From: Hypomesus transpacificus | Lineage: Eukaryota; Chordata; Actinopteri; Osmeriformes; Osmeridae | NCBI RefSeq assembly: GCF_021917145.1 | Contig: NW_025813837.1 | Span: 2,824,091-2,888,090 of the forward strand | Reading direction: 5' to 3' | DNA length: 64,000 nucleotides | In this document: in pieces, positions 27,701 through 38,750 of the stretch | Layout: each line of letters begins with the position of its first letter | Position numbering within the stretch: the first letter of the stretch is position 1 | Translations under genes and position numbers: made by a program | The notes under the pieces: model-generated | Database searches by the model: none | Seen by the model: the letters and a program-made list of their open reading frames with translations, nothing else | Told to the model about the DNA's origin: nothing

Positions 27701-30700
27701 AGCGCTCAGCCCTACAGTCCCGTGAGATAGTTGGCCTGGCAGGAGGTTGGGCTTGGGGAGCGCGTGACATTCAGGGTGGAGGAGAGGCAGAATAGATGAC
27801 AGCTTGTTTCCTGGGGAAGAGGAGGGATAAGGAACACGGGAGAGCAGGGATAGGAAACATTCACATCTAGATTTGTCTGTGTGGTTGTCGTTTGTGTGTC
27901 GGTTACCTGAAGGTAGACACTGTGCCCCCCCCGGCTTGACCAGCTCTGTGTTAGCACTGATGGCTTTGCACAGTTTGCAGAGATACCCAATTTCCTTGAA
28001 GATGTCAAATTCTGGATCCAATATGATGCTACCCTTTGAAGACAATGTAGAGAGAAAATCAATGCCAATAAATTGTATATTTTGCTGGATGAAAACATAC
28101 TTTTTAAAATGATCCAGCAATCTCCTCACCATATCCCCTATGACATGGTTGTCTGTGCGCTGTGTGCGGTTGACTCCCAGAATACCAAACACCACAAACA
28201 CCATGGCTCCTGTGTCCACCAGGGGGCGTACTGCTGGCTGGCCACACCCACCTCCACTACAGGGGTTGAAGCCAGAGGTCTTTGACTTGGTGGCTGACGT
28301 GTCATCTTTGAGATACATAGAAAAATGTATTTGCCTTTGTTGGAAAACCGACAACTCGTGAGCCTGAAACTGCATTTTCCTCTTGCGCTTGGATACCGGT
28401 ATGTAAATGATGCGTCGTGGCTGCTTCTGGCTTACTGGAGAGTGGCGAATAGAAGGAGCCTTGCGTTGCTCCATCAGGCCCGGAGCCGAACACACAGCCT
28501 GGGGGCTCAGCACACACTCTGCTGGGGTGAGGACTGAGCCGGTGCTGGGCGTAGTACAGTCTCCTGGGAGGCACGACAGAAACTCTGTCAATATCTCTTC
28601 GGATGGAGTTTCTCCATCTGACTGATGTGCTTATTTTACATGTATATGTTTCACATATAAGCTCAATTTACAAACATCATATGAATAGTGCATGCAGTAA
28701 CAACGGTAGATAGTCAAGGATCAGAAGTGCTTAGTTCAATTATTCTAGTATTTCGGTAGTTAGAAAACCAAGAAAGGTCTTTATGGTCAGAATGCAACAA
28801 GAGCAGTCTTTTACAGTTGTGTGGACAGCACAGTCAAAAACAACAACAACAGAAACATTCCCTCCTGACGCCACCAACCTGCTGTGATGCTGCGGGCTCG
28901 AAGCCACGTAGAAGCTGAACTCTGACCTCCAGCCGTGGTGCGGGTCGCACGCCAGCGAGGTGAGCATCCAGCTAGCGTGGGGCTGGTAGATGTGGGACAC
29001 GCACACCGTCATGCGGGTGCTGTAGTTGCTGTTGGGTCCTCTGTAAGCCTGTTCGGAGCACATCAGATCAAGGAGTCATATGGCTGAGCGGTTGGGGAAT
29101 CGGGCTATTAATCAGAAGGTTGTCGGTGCGATTCCCGGCTGTGCCAAATGACGCTGTGTCCTTGGGCAAGGCACCTCACCCTACTTGCCTCGGGGGAATG
29201 TCCCTGTACTTACTGTAAATCGCTCTGGATTAGAGTGTCTGTTAAATGACTAAATGTAAACGTAAATGTAGGATGACTCCTGGCCTTCGGGGACTGCCCA
29301 GGGCAGGGGTGAAACACGGAAAGGGGGGTTCTCCTCACCAGGAAGGACGGCACGTCTCCGTGTCCGGAGCCGAGGGCCCTCCAGGGCGAGGGCACGCTGG
29401 CGTTGACAGAGTAGCGGTACCGACTCACAGACACCCCCGCGTCTAACTTGAAGACGTACACCGTCAGCAGGGGGCCTGGGAAGGAATACATTTCAAACAA
29501 CTCGTTCACGGGGGGACTGTTATTATTCCGGTGAGCCGTGCGGTGACGTGGTGAGACGGGTGTTTTCTGCCTGAAACAGCAGGAGGGAGGTACCTGTTGT
29601 GTTGGACTTGGAGCTGGGCTTGGCTGGGCTCTGGGGAGACTGGCTGGCAGGATCGTGGTGGAGGTGGCTGCCAGGTGATGAAGAGCCAGAGTGGGCGTTG
29701 GTGTGTAGATAGTGAGGCTTCTCCATAAACACACCTATAGCAAACCGCCCACGCCAAGCAGGAATTCAAAGCGAGGCATGACCTTATTGTAGCTAGACTG
29801 GAGAGCAGGCATAAACAGACACATACATTCCTTGTCTGCCTGGCTTGTTATAAAGGATGTCGATTTGAACATCCACCTTTTTTCTTATCTCCGCATATGT
29901 TAGCTCTACCCCTACTGGGAGGATGAACCTAATTCAGCATGCACAGTGCAAAAGGCACACACATGGGTACAGAGTATATATTTTTGGGCGCGACATGATT
30001 TGACATATTTTATAGTTGTGCATTTGTCCTTAATGCACTCACACTAATCCAGTCATGCCTTTCATTACCACGCTAACAACTACTTAAAGACATTTAGTTT
30101 TACTCAATCTAAAACAATCTCTTGTTAGATCTGTGATAATCATACTTCATGCATTATGAAATCAAAGTTCAAGCTCAGATGGGCTGAGGCACAATGCGTA
30201 ACAGGGGCTACATCTTTCACAAACATCGTGACAAACCCACTCAACACTTGCAATGAACTGGAAGGATGTCTCTATGAAAGAGTTGCGAAGAGTATTAGTA
30301 TGACAGTGACAGGAAACCTAGTACTGGTTTGTATAAGGAAATAAAAAGATTTTTGCACAAAAATATACATATTATTTGAACATTCATCCTGAAGTATTCA
30401 GTAAGAATGTAACATATATGGAAGTAGGTATATTATGAAAACCTCTATTGTTTTATAATTTATTCAAGACCGATGCATTCTGGGACACTGTGGCAGGCAA
30501 TGCCTTGACCGCTGTGGTTGTTCCAGATGCTGAGCAGGGTCTGGAGGTTGGTAGGGTCTGCAGTTGTATTTTTGTCTTCAATACACTTCAACTAACCTTG
30601 TCATTCCTTTCATTAACACACAATCAACTGATTTTAGACACTTTGTTTTACTTATCCATATAGCTCTTGTTATAACATTTGTAATCATACCTCATGAATT

Positions 30701-32186
30701 AAGAAGTCAAAGTTCAAGCTCAGAAGGGCTGAGGCACAATGCGTAACAGGGGCTGTACCTGTCACAGATCGCCTGTGTTGAACCCACTCATCATTTGCAA
30801 TGAACTGGAAGAATCATTGCGCAAATTGTTGCAAAGAGTATTAGTATGACGGTGACAAGAAACCCAGTGCTGGTTTGTATAATGAAATAAAAAGATTTTT
30901 GCCAAAAAATGTACATATTATTTGAACATTCATCCTGAAGTTTTCAGTAAGAATGTAACATACATGGAAGTAGGTATAATATGAAAACTTCTAAAAAATA
31001 ATTTATTCAAAACTGATGCATTCTGGGACAATCACTGAACAAGGCTGCATTGCCACCTTTTGGTTCCCTAAAAACCTCGTCCACCTTACCTTTCCTCTCC
31101 TCCACCTATCCTCCACCTCCATACCTGTCCTCTCCTCCACCTCTCCTCCTCCACCATACCTCTCCTCCACCTCTCTTCCACCTCCATACCTTCTCCTCCA
31201 CCTCTCCTCCACCATACCTCTCCTCTCCTTTACCTCTCCTCCTCCTCCACCTCCATACCTCTCCTCTCCTCCACCTCTCCTCCACCATTCCCGTCCTCTC
31301 CTCCACCTCTCCTCCACCTCCATACCTCTCCACAATAGTGGCTGAGGAAGGATGTAATCAGCACTGACCGGAACACATGTGGCAGGCGATGCCTTGACCG
31401 CTGAGGTTGTTCCGGAGGGCCAGCAGGGTCTGGAGGTTGGTGTCTGGCCGAAACAGGAGCGGAGCATGGGTGGCTGGTCTCAGGAGACAGCAGCAGCCAG
31501 CAGACACCAGCAGGACCAGCAAATACACACCTGAACACAGGGGACAACGCTGAGCGGGAGGCACTGCAGATGGGAGAGACCACTGGAGGGCAGGGAGGCA
31601 GGGAGGGAGGCAGGGAGGCAGGGAGGCAGGGAGGGAGGCAGGGAGGGAGGCAGGAAGGCAGGGAGGCAGGGAGGCAGGGAGGCAGGGAGGCAGGCAGGGA
31701 GGGAGGCAGGGAGGGAGGTCTAAAGAGGAAGAAAACAGGGGGGAGGGGGGAGACGTAAGGAGGGATGGACTGATGAATGATGAAGACTCAGGGAGGGATG
31801 GAGGAGGGATGAGGAAGACATAGGGGAGCTAGGCGACAGGGAGGGAGAAGTGAAGAAGACGGAAGAGCAGGGAGGGAGGGAGGGAGGGAGGGAGATTCAG
31901 GCACAGATCAGAGGAATCCCTTTAGAAAGGGCACATGAATAGTTCATGAGATGCGCCGGCTCTCCTGATCTCAGGAGGCAGGCTGACGGCTTACCTAGAA
32001 CGGTTTTGCGGTTTTCCACGGCGGGCTCTGCCACCCAGCGCTTCAGCGCCCACTGGAGTTTGGCGCTCACCACCCCAGCGCCAGTCTGAGGGGAGGGGGA
32101 GGCCTCCAGGGAAAGAGACAGGATGTCCACATCTGGCTCACAGGACTCTGTGGGGACAGGGAGAGAGAGACATGTAGAGAGAGAGG

Positions 32187-32264
<78 letters not shown>

Positions 32265-35200
32265 AGGGGGAGAAAGAGAGAGAGTGACTGGACTCTTTTC
32301 TCTTTGTGACTGTTGGGCAGGGGGAAGATAACAATCTCACCTGGCTCCATCTCTACTGACAGGAGGGCCACGTCATCATCCCCATCTGACAATGGACTGT
32401 GGAGCACAGACAGACCTGTCAGCGTCTTCAACCTGGAGGAGGGAGAGAGACACAGAGAGACACAGAGAGAGTGAGAGACAGCGATAATGAGGGAAGGGGA
32501 GAGAGGGGGGGGGGGGGGAGACCGACACAAAAAGACAGAGATAATGAGGGAAAGGTACAGAGATAAAGACAGAGCCAGCTTTAAAAAAAAGAGTAAAGTC
32601 TTTGTTAAACATGTCACCTCAGACAAAACAAAACCCGAGTGCACAACAATGGCCTGAGCCAGGAAACAAAAGAAGCGGATCTTACCACCTCCACCAGGCG
32701 TTCTCGTACCCCTCCACAGCCTGGCTCCAGACACACAAGGCTGCAGGCATGAGCAGGGACACCCAGAGCCAGCAGCAGCTCACTATCAGCGCCATGAACA
32801 GACCAAAGTCTTGCACAGCTGGGATCTGACGGATCGGACAAGGTACAGACAGACGTCTTCAGACAGCTGTGGTAAAAACACTCAATCTTTCAAACTAGAA
32901 CATTCCACACACGCGCACGCTGCAGAGCCGAAGCGGACCTGATAGACAAACAAATTAATATAAAAGCGATGAATCCGTGAAGAGAGGAATCATGAGCTGT
33001 GGATCCAGGCGTTACCTGAGAGAAGGTGTTGGCAGCGTAGGCCGCCGCGGTGGTGAAGGAGGTGAGGAAGGTGGCTCGACCCGCCGTTTTGACCGTGTAG
33101 ACCATGCGCTGCAGTGGCAGGGCCAGGTGAGAGGCTTGCCGGAAGGTGCTGATGAACACAAACACGTCGTCCACGCCTGGGGACGCAGGGGGAGGGGCAG
33201 AGAACACGACGCCGAGCGCTTCATTAGCAGCTCATTTCGCCAGCTTGAGAACCTCTACGCCGCTTTCCGTGAACTGACTTTTGTCGGCAAGAGAGAGAGA
33301 GAGACGAGTTCGGTCACTCACCGATACCGATGATCACAAAGGCGGCCACTCCGTTGAGGATACCCAGGTACCTCACGCCAAAGACCACGTGGTACAGGAA
33401 CAGAGCCACCAAGCAGCTCAGACCAATGCTAGCCAAGCCAAAGAAGGACAGGAACACTGAAGAAACAGTCACGTCGGACATTTCAGTCGCTAAGCAGACT
33501 CAAACCGAGGTAGAAACACGTATATTCAGAAAGTACAGCAGAAGATCAAGGATCATAAGAGCGTGGTTCTTGCAATATGTTGGTGGTCAAAGTCAAGTAA
33601 CAGTCTGTATATACTAGCCACACAGTACAACTTAAGTTAGAACTCTCAGATATCTCAGATGTCAGTGTTCTCTGTACACACAAACACACACAAACATGGC
33701 AAGATGAAACAGAACCATAAAATGAATAATGGCAGAATGTTCTCTATAGGCCCTGGTCTTGACCAGAGAGAGAGAGGCCCTGGTCTTAAACCAGAGAGAG
33801 AGAGATGCCCTGGTATTGACCAGAGAGAGAGAGAGGCCCCGGTCTTAAACCAGAGAGAGAGAGAGGCCCTGGTCTTGACCAGAGAGAGAGAGAGGCCCTG
33901 GTCTTAAACCAGAGAGAGAGAGAGGCCCTGGGGAGACCTACCAGAGAAGGAGGTGAGGATGTAGACCAGCACAGCGATGCAGGCTCCACTGATAAGAGCG
34001 AGGAGCATGTCACTGTGGAACGTCTGCCTCACCTCGTTATCAAACAGCTCTGTCCCTCCATAGAGAACCCTCACCTGGCTGGGGCACACACACACACAGA
34101 CACACACACAGACAGGCACACACACACACATACATATGTAGCGGGTTGATCGGCTCAGGTACCCCTAGACCTGAGGCCGGTAACACTTACACACACACAC
34201 AGAGATATACATACATCCACACAGGAATAAACAATGGCATGGGGTATGGTGTGTATGTGTGTGTGTTTGTGTGTGTGTGTGAGACTGACCTGGTGGACTG
34301 CCGGGCCAGGATGTCAGCGTACTGCACCACAAAGTCCCTGAAGCGCCTCCTCTGCTCCGCCGGCCGGTCCTGCAGAGAGTAGAAGGAGGGCAGGGGTGCC
34401 CCGAAGTGGATCTCACTCCTCAGGAGGGAGGAGGAGAGACGCTCCGGGGAGAGACTCTCGTCCACGTACCAGTAGAACTGAGGGTGGATCATGGCCAGAC
34501 TCAGGGCGCCTGCAAGCACAAGAAACACCGCGAATCAGAAGAAAACAAAACGTGAAATAAAAACACAGTAGGACCTAGACGAGGACTAAGACAAATATGT
34601 GAGATATATTCGATCTAGCTTCAGTTTAGGTGTTTTTTTTTTCCTTCAGGTCTGGTTTGTCAGGCTTCTCACCCTGGATGTCTGCCAGGTCGGGGCCCAT
34701 GCCGTCGTAGTAGATCCTGTCGGCGCGCTCGCTGGGGAAGAGGTAGGAGAGGAGGGAGCTGGGAGGGGAGCAGAAGGACGGCCCCAGAGGGAGATCCCTC
34801 AGAGCCTCCAGGGGCTTCCAGCAGAACTGCTGGAACTGGGGGTGCTGCATGAGGAGGCGCTCCACGCTGTGGATGGTACTGAGTCGCTCGGGGGTGAAGA
34901 TGTTGTTGTCCCCGGCCCCGCCCTGAGCCACAAACACCAGCTCCATCCTCCATAGGGCCTGGCTCTGCTGGTAGGAGTAGCTGGACGCGAGCCTCCGCTC
35001 CCTGAGTAATGATCTCCCTCGGCTCCCGTCTCCTTCCCCCCCGGAGGGACCGCCCACGCTCCAGGCTGTGGCGTTTCCGCCCGGCTCCTTTTCCACCCTC
35101 TCTGCTCCGTCGGCGTCCGTCTCTTCAGACCTCGACGTCTCGTCCCGGCGCCGACCTCCGACCTCCGCTCGGCCTCCGAGCCTCGCCGGAGCTCCCCTCC

Positions 35201-35705
35201 TCCGACGGGCGCCGCCTGTGAGGGCGCTCTCCCTCGCGGACGTGGCGTTGAGCCCATCGGGGTGCGAGCCCTCGGACGCGCCTGTCCCCTGCTTGCCCAG
35301 TCCCTGCAGGAGGAGGTCTCGGAGCGCCGAGGTGTCGTAGTCGTCCGGGTCGCAGCGGTGCCGCTCCCACGAGCCCAGCTGACTCTTCACGGCGATGGCG
35401 AGAGCATCGAAGCGCTCGGCCGAGAAGTGGCTGTGGACCTCGAAGGCACTGTAGGAGAGGTCGATGTCCAGCGGGGGGCAGTAGAGGAACATGTAGGCGG
35501 AGAGGGCACAGGGCAGTAGGACTCCGGCTCCCAGCACCACTCCACTCACCCAGGGCACTGTGTAGACCCAGCCCACGACCCTCCACACTCCCCCCACCCC
35601 GCCGTCCCCCGGGCTGTGGCTTGCCTCCTCGCCCCCCTGCTCCTCGTCCTCCTCCTCCCCCTCCCAGCCTGTCTGAAACAACAGCGGCTCGTCCTCCAGC
35701 TCCAT
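21702..35705 (-). CDS. disp3: Dispatched homolog 3 (PTCHD2), multipass sterol-sensing-domain protein
   Basis: Patched/dispatched (RND-like) membrane protein, 1353 residues predicted from 20 exons in perfect phase: 35705-34673, 34509-34290, 34078-33942, 33456-33322, 33176-33016, 32825-32686, 32432-32341, 32147-31995, 31530-31369, 29734-29594, 29475-29339, 29048-28879, 28563-28436, 28305-28130, 28033-27907, 27810-27665, 27557-27398, 22827-22714, 22498-22326, 22058-21702. Start MELEDEPLL follows an acceptor at 35713 and matches the mammalian DISP3 start. Landmarks: first TM with ALSAYMFLYCPPLDIDLSY, sterol-sensing domain with GIGVDDVFVF, the RPLVDTGAMVFVVFG segment, and C-terminal TM with GSSVDYCLHLVEGY. 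The two Asp-bearing TM motifs expected of the family are present. In mammals the protein is linked to sterol and thyroid-hormone-responsive neural functions. The exon 13/14 border (28436, 28305) is the least certain. Intron 17 uses a GC donor. Confidence 0.96.
22539..22558. repeat. Poly-C/poly-G tract
   Basis: About 20 consecutive C on the plus strand, within the intron before the exon at 22498-22326. Confidence 0.9.
22853..23096. repeat. Dispersed ~250-bp repeat, copy 1
   Basis: About 240 bp, from CTGCTATCAACTTCGGACAA to CCCGGGATTTACACCTATG. It is closely repeated at 63303-63580 inside the PKG-like gene. It lies only about 30 bp from the disp3 exon at 22827, in intron 17. It is probably a non-autonomous mobile element; the family was not identified. 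Confidence 0.8.
23098..24171 (+). mobile_element. hAT-family transposase remnant (5' end kept, 3' lost)
   Basis: Begins with a hAT-like terminus CAATGTTCCCTCTAAGC followed by a CG-rich segment. The transposase frame from 23469 encodes LIVDESTDIS, MFTSDGASVMLG and EQHCVAHREDLGIDDAWK, then LNEVRWLSRYHAVHAF. These are the hAT/RNase H-like blocks seen in fish KIAA1586/ZBED-type domesticated and transposon proteins. In-frame stops upstream of 23469 and fusion into the minisatellite at about 24172 show it is dead. It sits in disp3 intron 17, on the opposite strand. Confidence 0.85.
24172..26705. repeat. 36-bp minisatellite, about 70 copies
   Basis: Unit of 36 bp containing CTAACCCCTTTGGTCATTT followed by either ACCCCAAAACACACATA or CATCCAAAACACACATA. 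The two variants alternate irregularly, giving a higher-order pattern. As 36 is a multiple of three and units lack stops, all plus frames give long open frames (THILTPLVIYPK or TNPFGHLPQNTH repeats). These are not considered genes. The array begins inside the hAT transposase frame. Confidence 0.98.
26819..26858. repeat. Short GATCTAGATCTAGG tandem repeat
   Basis: About three copies of a 16-bp unit, ATCTAGGGATCTAG-like, between the minisatellite and the SINEs. Confidence 0.8.
26866..26890 (+). mobile_element. 5' fragment of a tRNA-derived SINE
   Basis: GGGAGTCAGATGGCTGAGCGG is the A-box head of the same SINE family found complete at 29068, 47155 (minus) and 53766. The body is missing. Confidence 0.6.
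26895..27235 (+). mobile_element. Tandem pair of tRNA-like SINE units
   Basis: Two ~180-bp units in tandem. Each contains GCCCTGGTAGCTCAGTGG (A box) and a B-box-like GTTCAAATCCC or GTTCTAATCCC about 65 bp later, joined by ACCTTAAGGATGTATTT. The spacing between boxes fits a tRNA-derived SINE. This family differs from the TGGCTGAGCGG family nearby. Confidence 0.65.
29068..29268 (+). mobile_element. tRNA-derived SINE (TGGCTGAGCGG family), full copy
   Basis: A box TGGCTGAGCGG, B box GGTGCGATTCCCGG, a body with CTTGGGCAAGGCACCTCACC, and the tail TCGCTCTGGATTAGAGTG ending in AAATGTAA repeats. It lies in disp3 intron 11, antisense to the gene. Confidence 0.85.
30025..31035. repeat. 544-bp direct tandem duplication in disp3 intron 9
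   Basis: Copy A (about 30025-30560) and copy B (about 30569-31035) align along their length, for example AATCATACTTCATGCATT against AATCATACCTCATGAATT 544 bp apart, and the shared GAACATTCATCCTGAAG. Copy A ends with a relic of disp3 exon 9. Copy B continues into a CT-rich insertion and then the real exon. Confidence 0.85.
30485..30557 (-). pseudogene. Relic duplicate of disp3 exon 9 (3' part)
   Basis: On the minus strand this reads PTNLQTLLSIWNNHSGQGIACHS, parallel to the real exon at 31530-31369 (PDTNLQTLLALRNNLSGQGIACHMCSG). The reading frame is intact over about 24 codons. The 5' half with its acceptor is missing, and there is no GT donor at the expected place, so it should not be spliced in. 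It arose with the 544-bp duplication around it. Confidence 0.85.
31083..31335. repeat. CT-rich (CTCCTCCACC)n minisatellite
   Basis: About 250 bp of CTCCTCCACCTC and CCATACCTCTCC units just 3' of disp3 exon 9 (minus sense GGAGGTGGAGGAG). Open frames across it are artefacts. Confidence 0.93.
31588..31725. repeat. (GGGAGGCA)n repeat
   Basis: Imperfect 4- to 8-bp purine-rich repeat with GGGAGGCAGGGAGG units in disp3 intron 8. Confidence 0.93.
32160..32283. repeat. (GA)n microsatellite
   Basis: GA-rich repeat in disp3 intron 7, adjacent to the acceptor of exon 8. In minus sense it extends the polypyrimidine tract. Confidence 0.93.
33749..33930. repeat. ~30-bp minisatellite with self-complementary core
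   Basis: About six units of GGCCCTGGTCTTGACCAG or GGCCCTGGTCTTAAACCAG followed by a GA run, next to disp3 exon 3. Each unit contains CTGGT...ACCAG, so it can fold on itself. Confidence 0.92.
34085..34285. repeat. CA and GT microsatellites in disp3 intron 2
   Basis: CA-rich runs at about 34085-34133 and 34188-34202, and a GT run at about 34243-34283, in the intron between exons 2 and 3. Confidence 0.9.
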
Positions 35706-36814
35706 AATGACACCTGTCACAGGGAAACACGGGCACTTTATCATCACTCAGCTGCCTGATGGGAATATTTTGTCGTCCTTGTACAGGAGCGCAGAGACGT
35801 AAATTCTCGGGTGATTTACAGAGAATTTGTGACAGTGAGGGCCCGGGTTACTTTCTAACCCAGCATGGGAGCAGTTATTAAATCAGTCATTAAATCCGTC
35901 TCAGCGGCTGGGGAAAAACGACTTCAGAGAATTTCAAATTTTACGAGGTAGATGGAAGTTTTCTCGATGCCCCCCCCCTTCCCCCTTAGAAAAAGAGCAT
36001 TGCTCCCACTTAAAGATGCTGATCACCGAAGCTCACTGGAGGCTTTGATGAAACGGGAGCCGCAATTTTATTCTCCTCGCTCACTTTGTCAGGGTCTGCG
36101 AATCAGTTTCTCCTCCAGCGAGCACCACAGCCGTACCTGCGGCCGCCGTGGGTTTCGCTGAGCCGCAGAATCTTTTTTATCAGCTCATCGTCTTAATCAC
36201 TGACATCAGGAGTGGGATCGTCAAGTGAACGGGACTTGAAATGTGAAACTTGGGAGAAGTGCTTATCTTCGCTTGCTGGACGACAGTTGATGGTGTCACA
36301 GGGGTAGCTGCTCAGCCTTTTAACGAGGGCGAGGTGGGACTTTATATTCAAGTGGCACTCGTGTCTGCGAACTGCAACCTGGCAGGTGATCTGCTATCTT
36401 TAGAAAGGAGCCGAGAGGTCATCCATGTGGGCCAGGCAGGACAGAGAAAGGGGAAGGAAATTTCCATATCTCTGCACAGCTTGTGTCTCCAGTAATCAGA
36501 CACAATGACAGTGAATTTTGGTAGATTTTCATTGTGAAAAGTGCTAAGACAACTCGCGGGCATTCATCCAAATACAATGAACGGCAGAGTAGGTGGCATG
36601 CAGATAACAAGGGAGATGCATCAAGCCCATTTACATTCTAAGCTGTGCCCAATCAACTGTATATATTTCGTTCAAGGGGATCATCTCTTCATCTCAGCCG
36701 TTCACTGAGAGAGAGAGTCCCACATCTGTCTCCGCCCCGACAACATCTGTGACCCTCACATCATGCAGAGGACAAACTCATTAGGTGCTTCACATCTTCA
36801 TCGTGGGAAGGAGT

Positions 36815-37020
36815 GAAGGAGATTGGGAAGGAGAGGAGAGAGGGAGGGAGGTTTGGAATGAGAGGAGGAGAGAGGGAGGTTTGGAATGAGAGGAGGAGAG
36901 CGGCAGGTTTGGAATGAGAGGAGGAGAGAGGGAGGTTTGGAATGAGAGGAGGAGAGAGGGAGGTTTGGAATGAGAGGAGGAAAGAGGGAGCTTTGGAATA
37001 AGAGGAGAGGGAATGAGGTT
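36815..37020. repeat. 28-bp purine-rich minisatellite
   Basis: About six copies of a unit containing GGAGGTTTGGAATGAGAG followed by GAGGAGAGA. Confidence 0.92.
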
Positions 37021-37497
37021 AGAAATGAGAGGAGGAGAAAGGGCGGGAGGTTAGAAAGGGAGGGAATGAAGGGGGCAATGCAGTACAGACAGCAGGATAG
37101 AGGGGATAGGGGGAGGAAGAAGGGAGAGCAGGAGGAGGAAGAGAAGGGCAATGGTGCATCCTAGCCTTCAACAGCCCCCCACTGACACATGATCATCTCC
37201 TGCATGTAAGCGATGAGGACACTACTATAAACACTGTTCAGTATTCATAGGAATCTCAGTCAGGTGACTACCTGGAGCTCTCAGTTGGGCTCTGTGTATC
37301 TCTCCGCTAGTATTACCATCAGTGGTACGGACACACATCTTTCTACTTCATTGCCCTACACACACACACACACACACGGTCAACACAACACAACACACTT
37401 ATCACAAATACTGTCATGCTGACTTGTTTTAAACCAGCACTGTGTTCGTTGCTAATATAAATGTTCCTGCTGAGTGCACAGTTAAACACTTAGACTG

Positions 37498-37545
37498 CCC
37501 CCCCCCCCCCACACACACACACACACACACATACACACACACAGA
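37498..37545. repeat. Poly-C plus (CA)n
   Basis: A run of C followed by a CA dinucleotide repeat. No gene is associated with it. Confidence 0.9.
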
Positions 37546-38539
37546 AGGACAGCAAAGCCTTCGTCGCATGCACAGCTGCTGTAAGTAATCTCCCCGTGAT
37601 TGGCTCATGGGATTCCTCCCGGTCTTGTTTGGAGGGAGAGCGCTCTCTCTCCGCTCTGCCAGACATACAGTGTATAATGGCCATTCATTATGACAAGAAC
37701 TGCAGGAGGATGTGTGGTGCTGGTCAAGGGAGGGAGACGTGTTCAGCGGCCGACAAAAACGGGTCCTCCTTCCCATTAGTTCTCAGTGGTTAGAAGCAGA
37801 CTGAGTCCAGATGAAGCTACACAGGTGTGGAGGAAAAATAGAAGGTGATTTGGTAATGGCGTCCTGTATGGACGTCAGAAGCTGTTTCTTGTGCCTGGAA
37901 GTGAAGCTGTCTCTCTGGTTTTCTGTCTCTCTCTCTTTCTCCCTCTGTGCGCTGTGTACTTCAATCTAGTAACATTTCAAGGGTTTTTTTTTTATCTGAA
38001 GATTGCACACAGCAAAAGAGAGGAACTGATTTAACGAGGCTGAGGGTATAACATCTATATTCATGAAGCTGACATCCACATGATTGGCTCATTTTGAGTT
38101 GAACGTGGCACTGCAGACATGCCTCTTAATTTCATTTCGGGCGTGTTTACAGTTGTAGTCTTTGGACACACACACCGCATGCCAATGAACCGCCCTGTGT
38201 CTGCAAACACAGGACTCAGAGGTCCCTGAAGTGGAAGCTGCTGGATCCGTGACAGGAAGTAATGCCCCCCAGAGTGTACTGGAGCACAGGGATGACACAG
38301 GTGTACTTGGCCCTCAAGCACAAACGTGTCCCTGCGCTATTCTGCTACATGAGTGCGACCCCCCTTGTTATCCTGCTGGTGTGTTTGTTTAGTACTGTGC
38401 TGTGTGTGGTGTTCCGTTTCCCGGAGAGTTAATCTGGACTCTAAACACTCCCAGCATGCCTTGAGTCTTATCTGTTAGCCCATCTTCCTGACATCCCAAC
38501 CTAAGCTAACTGGGCAAGACAGCTTTCATTTCCCCCTTG

Positions 38540-38750
38540 CTGTGTGGGTGTGTGTGGGCGTGTGTATGTTTGTGTGTGTTTCTGTGGATGTGTGTGTGTG
38601 TGTTTGTGTGCATGTCTGTGGATTTGCGTTTGTTGTCTGGGTTTGTGTGTGTGTGTCTGTGTGCATGTCTCTGTGTGCGTGTCTGTGTGCATGTCTGTGT
38701 GTGTGTGTGTCTGTGTGCTTGTCTGTGTGTGTGTGTGTGTGTGCATCCAT
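38540..38750. repeat. GT-rich compound microsatellite
   Basis: About 210 bp of GTGTGT interrupted by TCTG and GCATG. All long frames across it are Cys/Val-rich artefacts. Confidence 0.92.

Noticed and set aside
27398..28591. 397-codon minus-strand open frame
   Set aside because: It passes through several disp3 exons and their introns by chance. Phase and splice sites show five separate exons instead.
35703..35747. Upstream ATG at 35747 for disp3
   Set aside because: The sequence before 35713 looks like a polypyrimidine tract and acceptor, and the ATG at 35705 matches the mammalian start.
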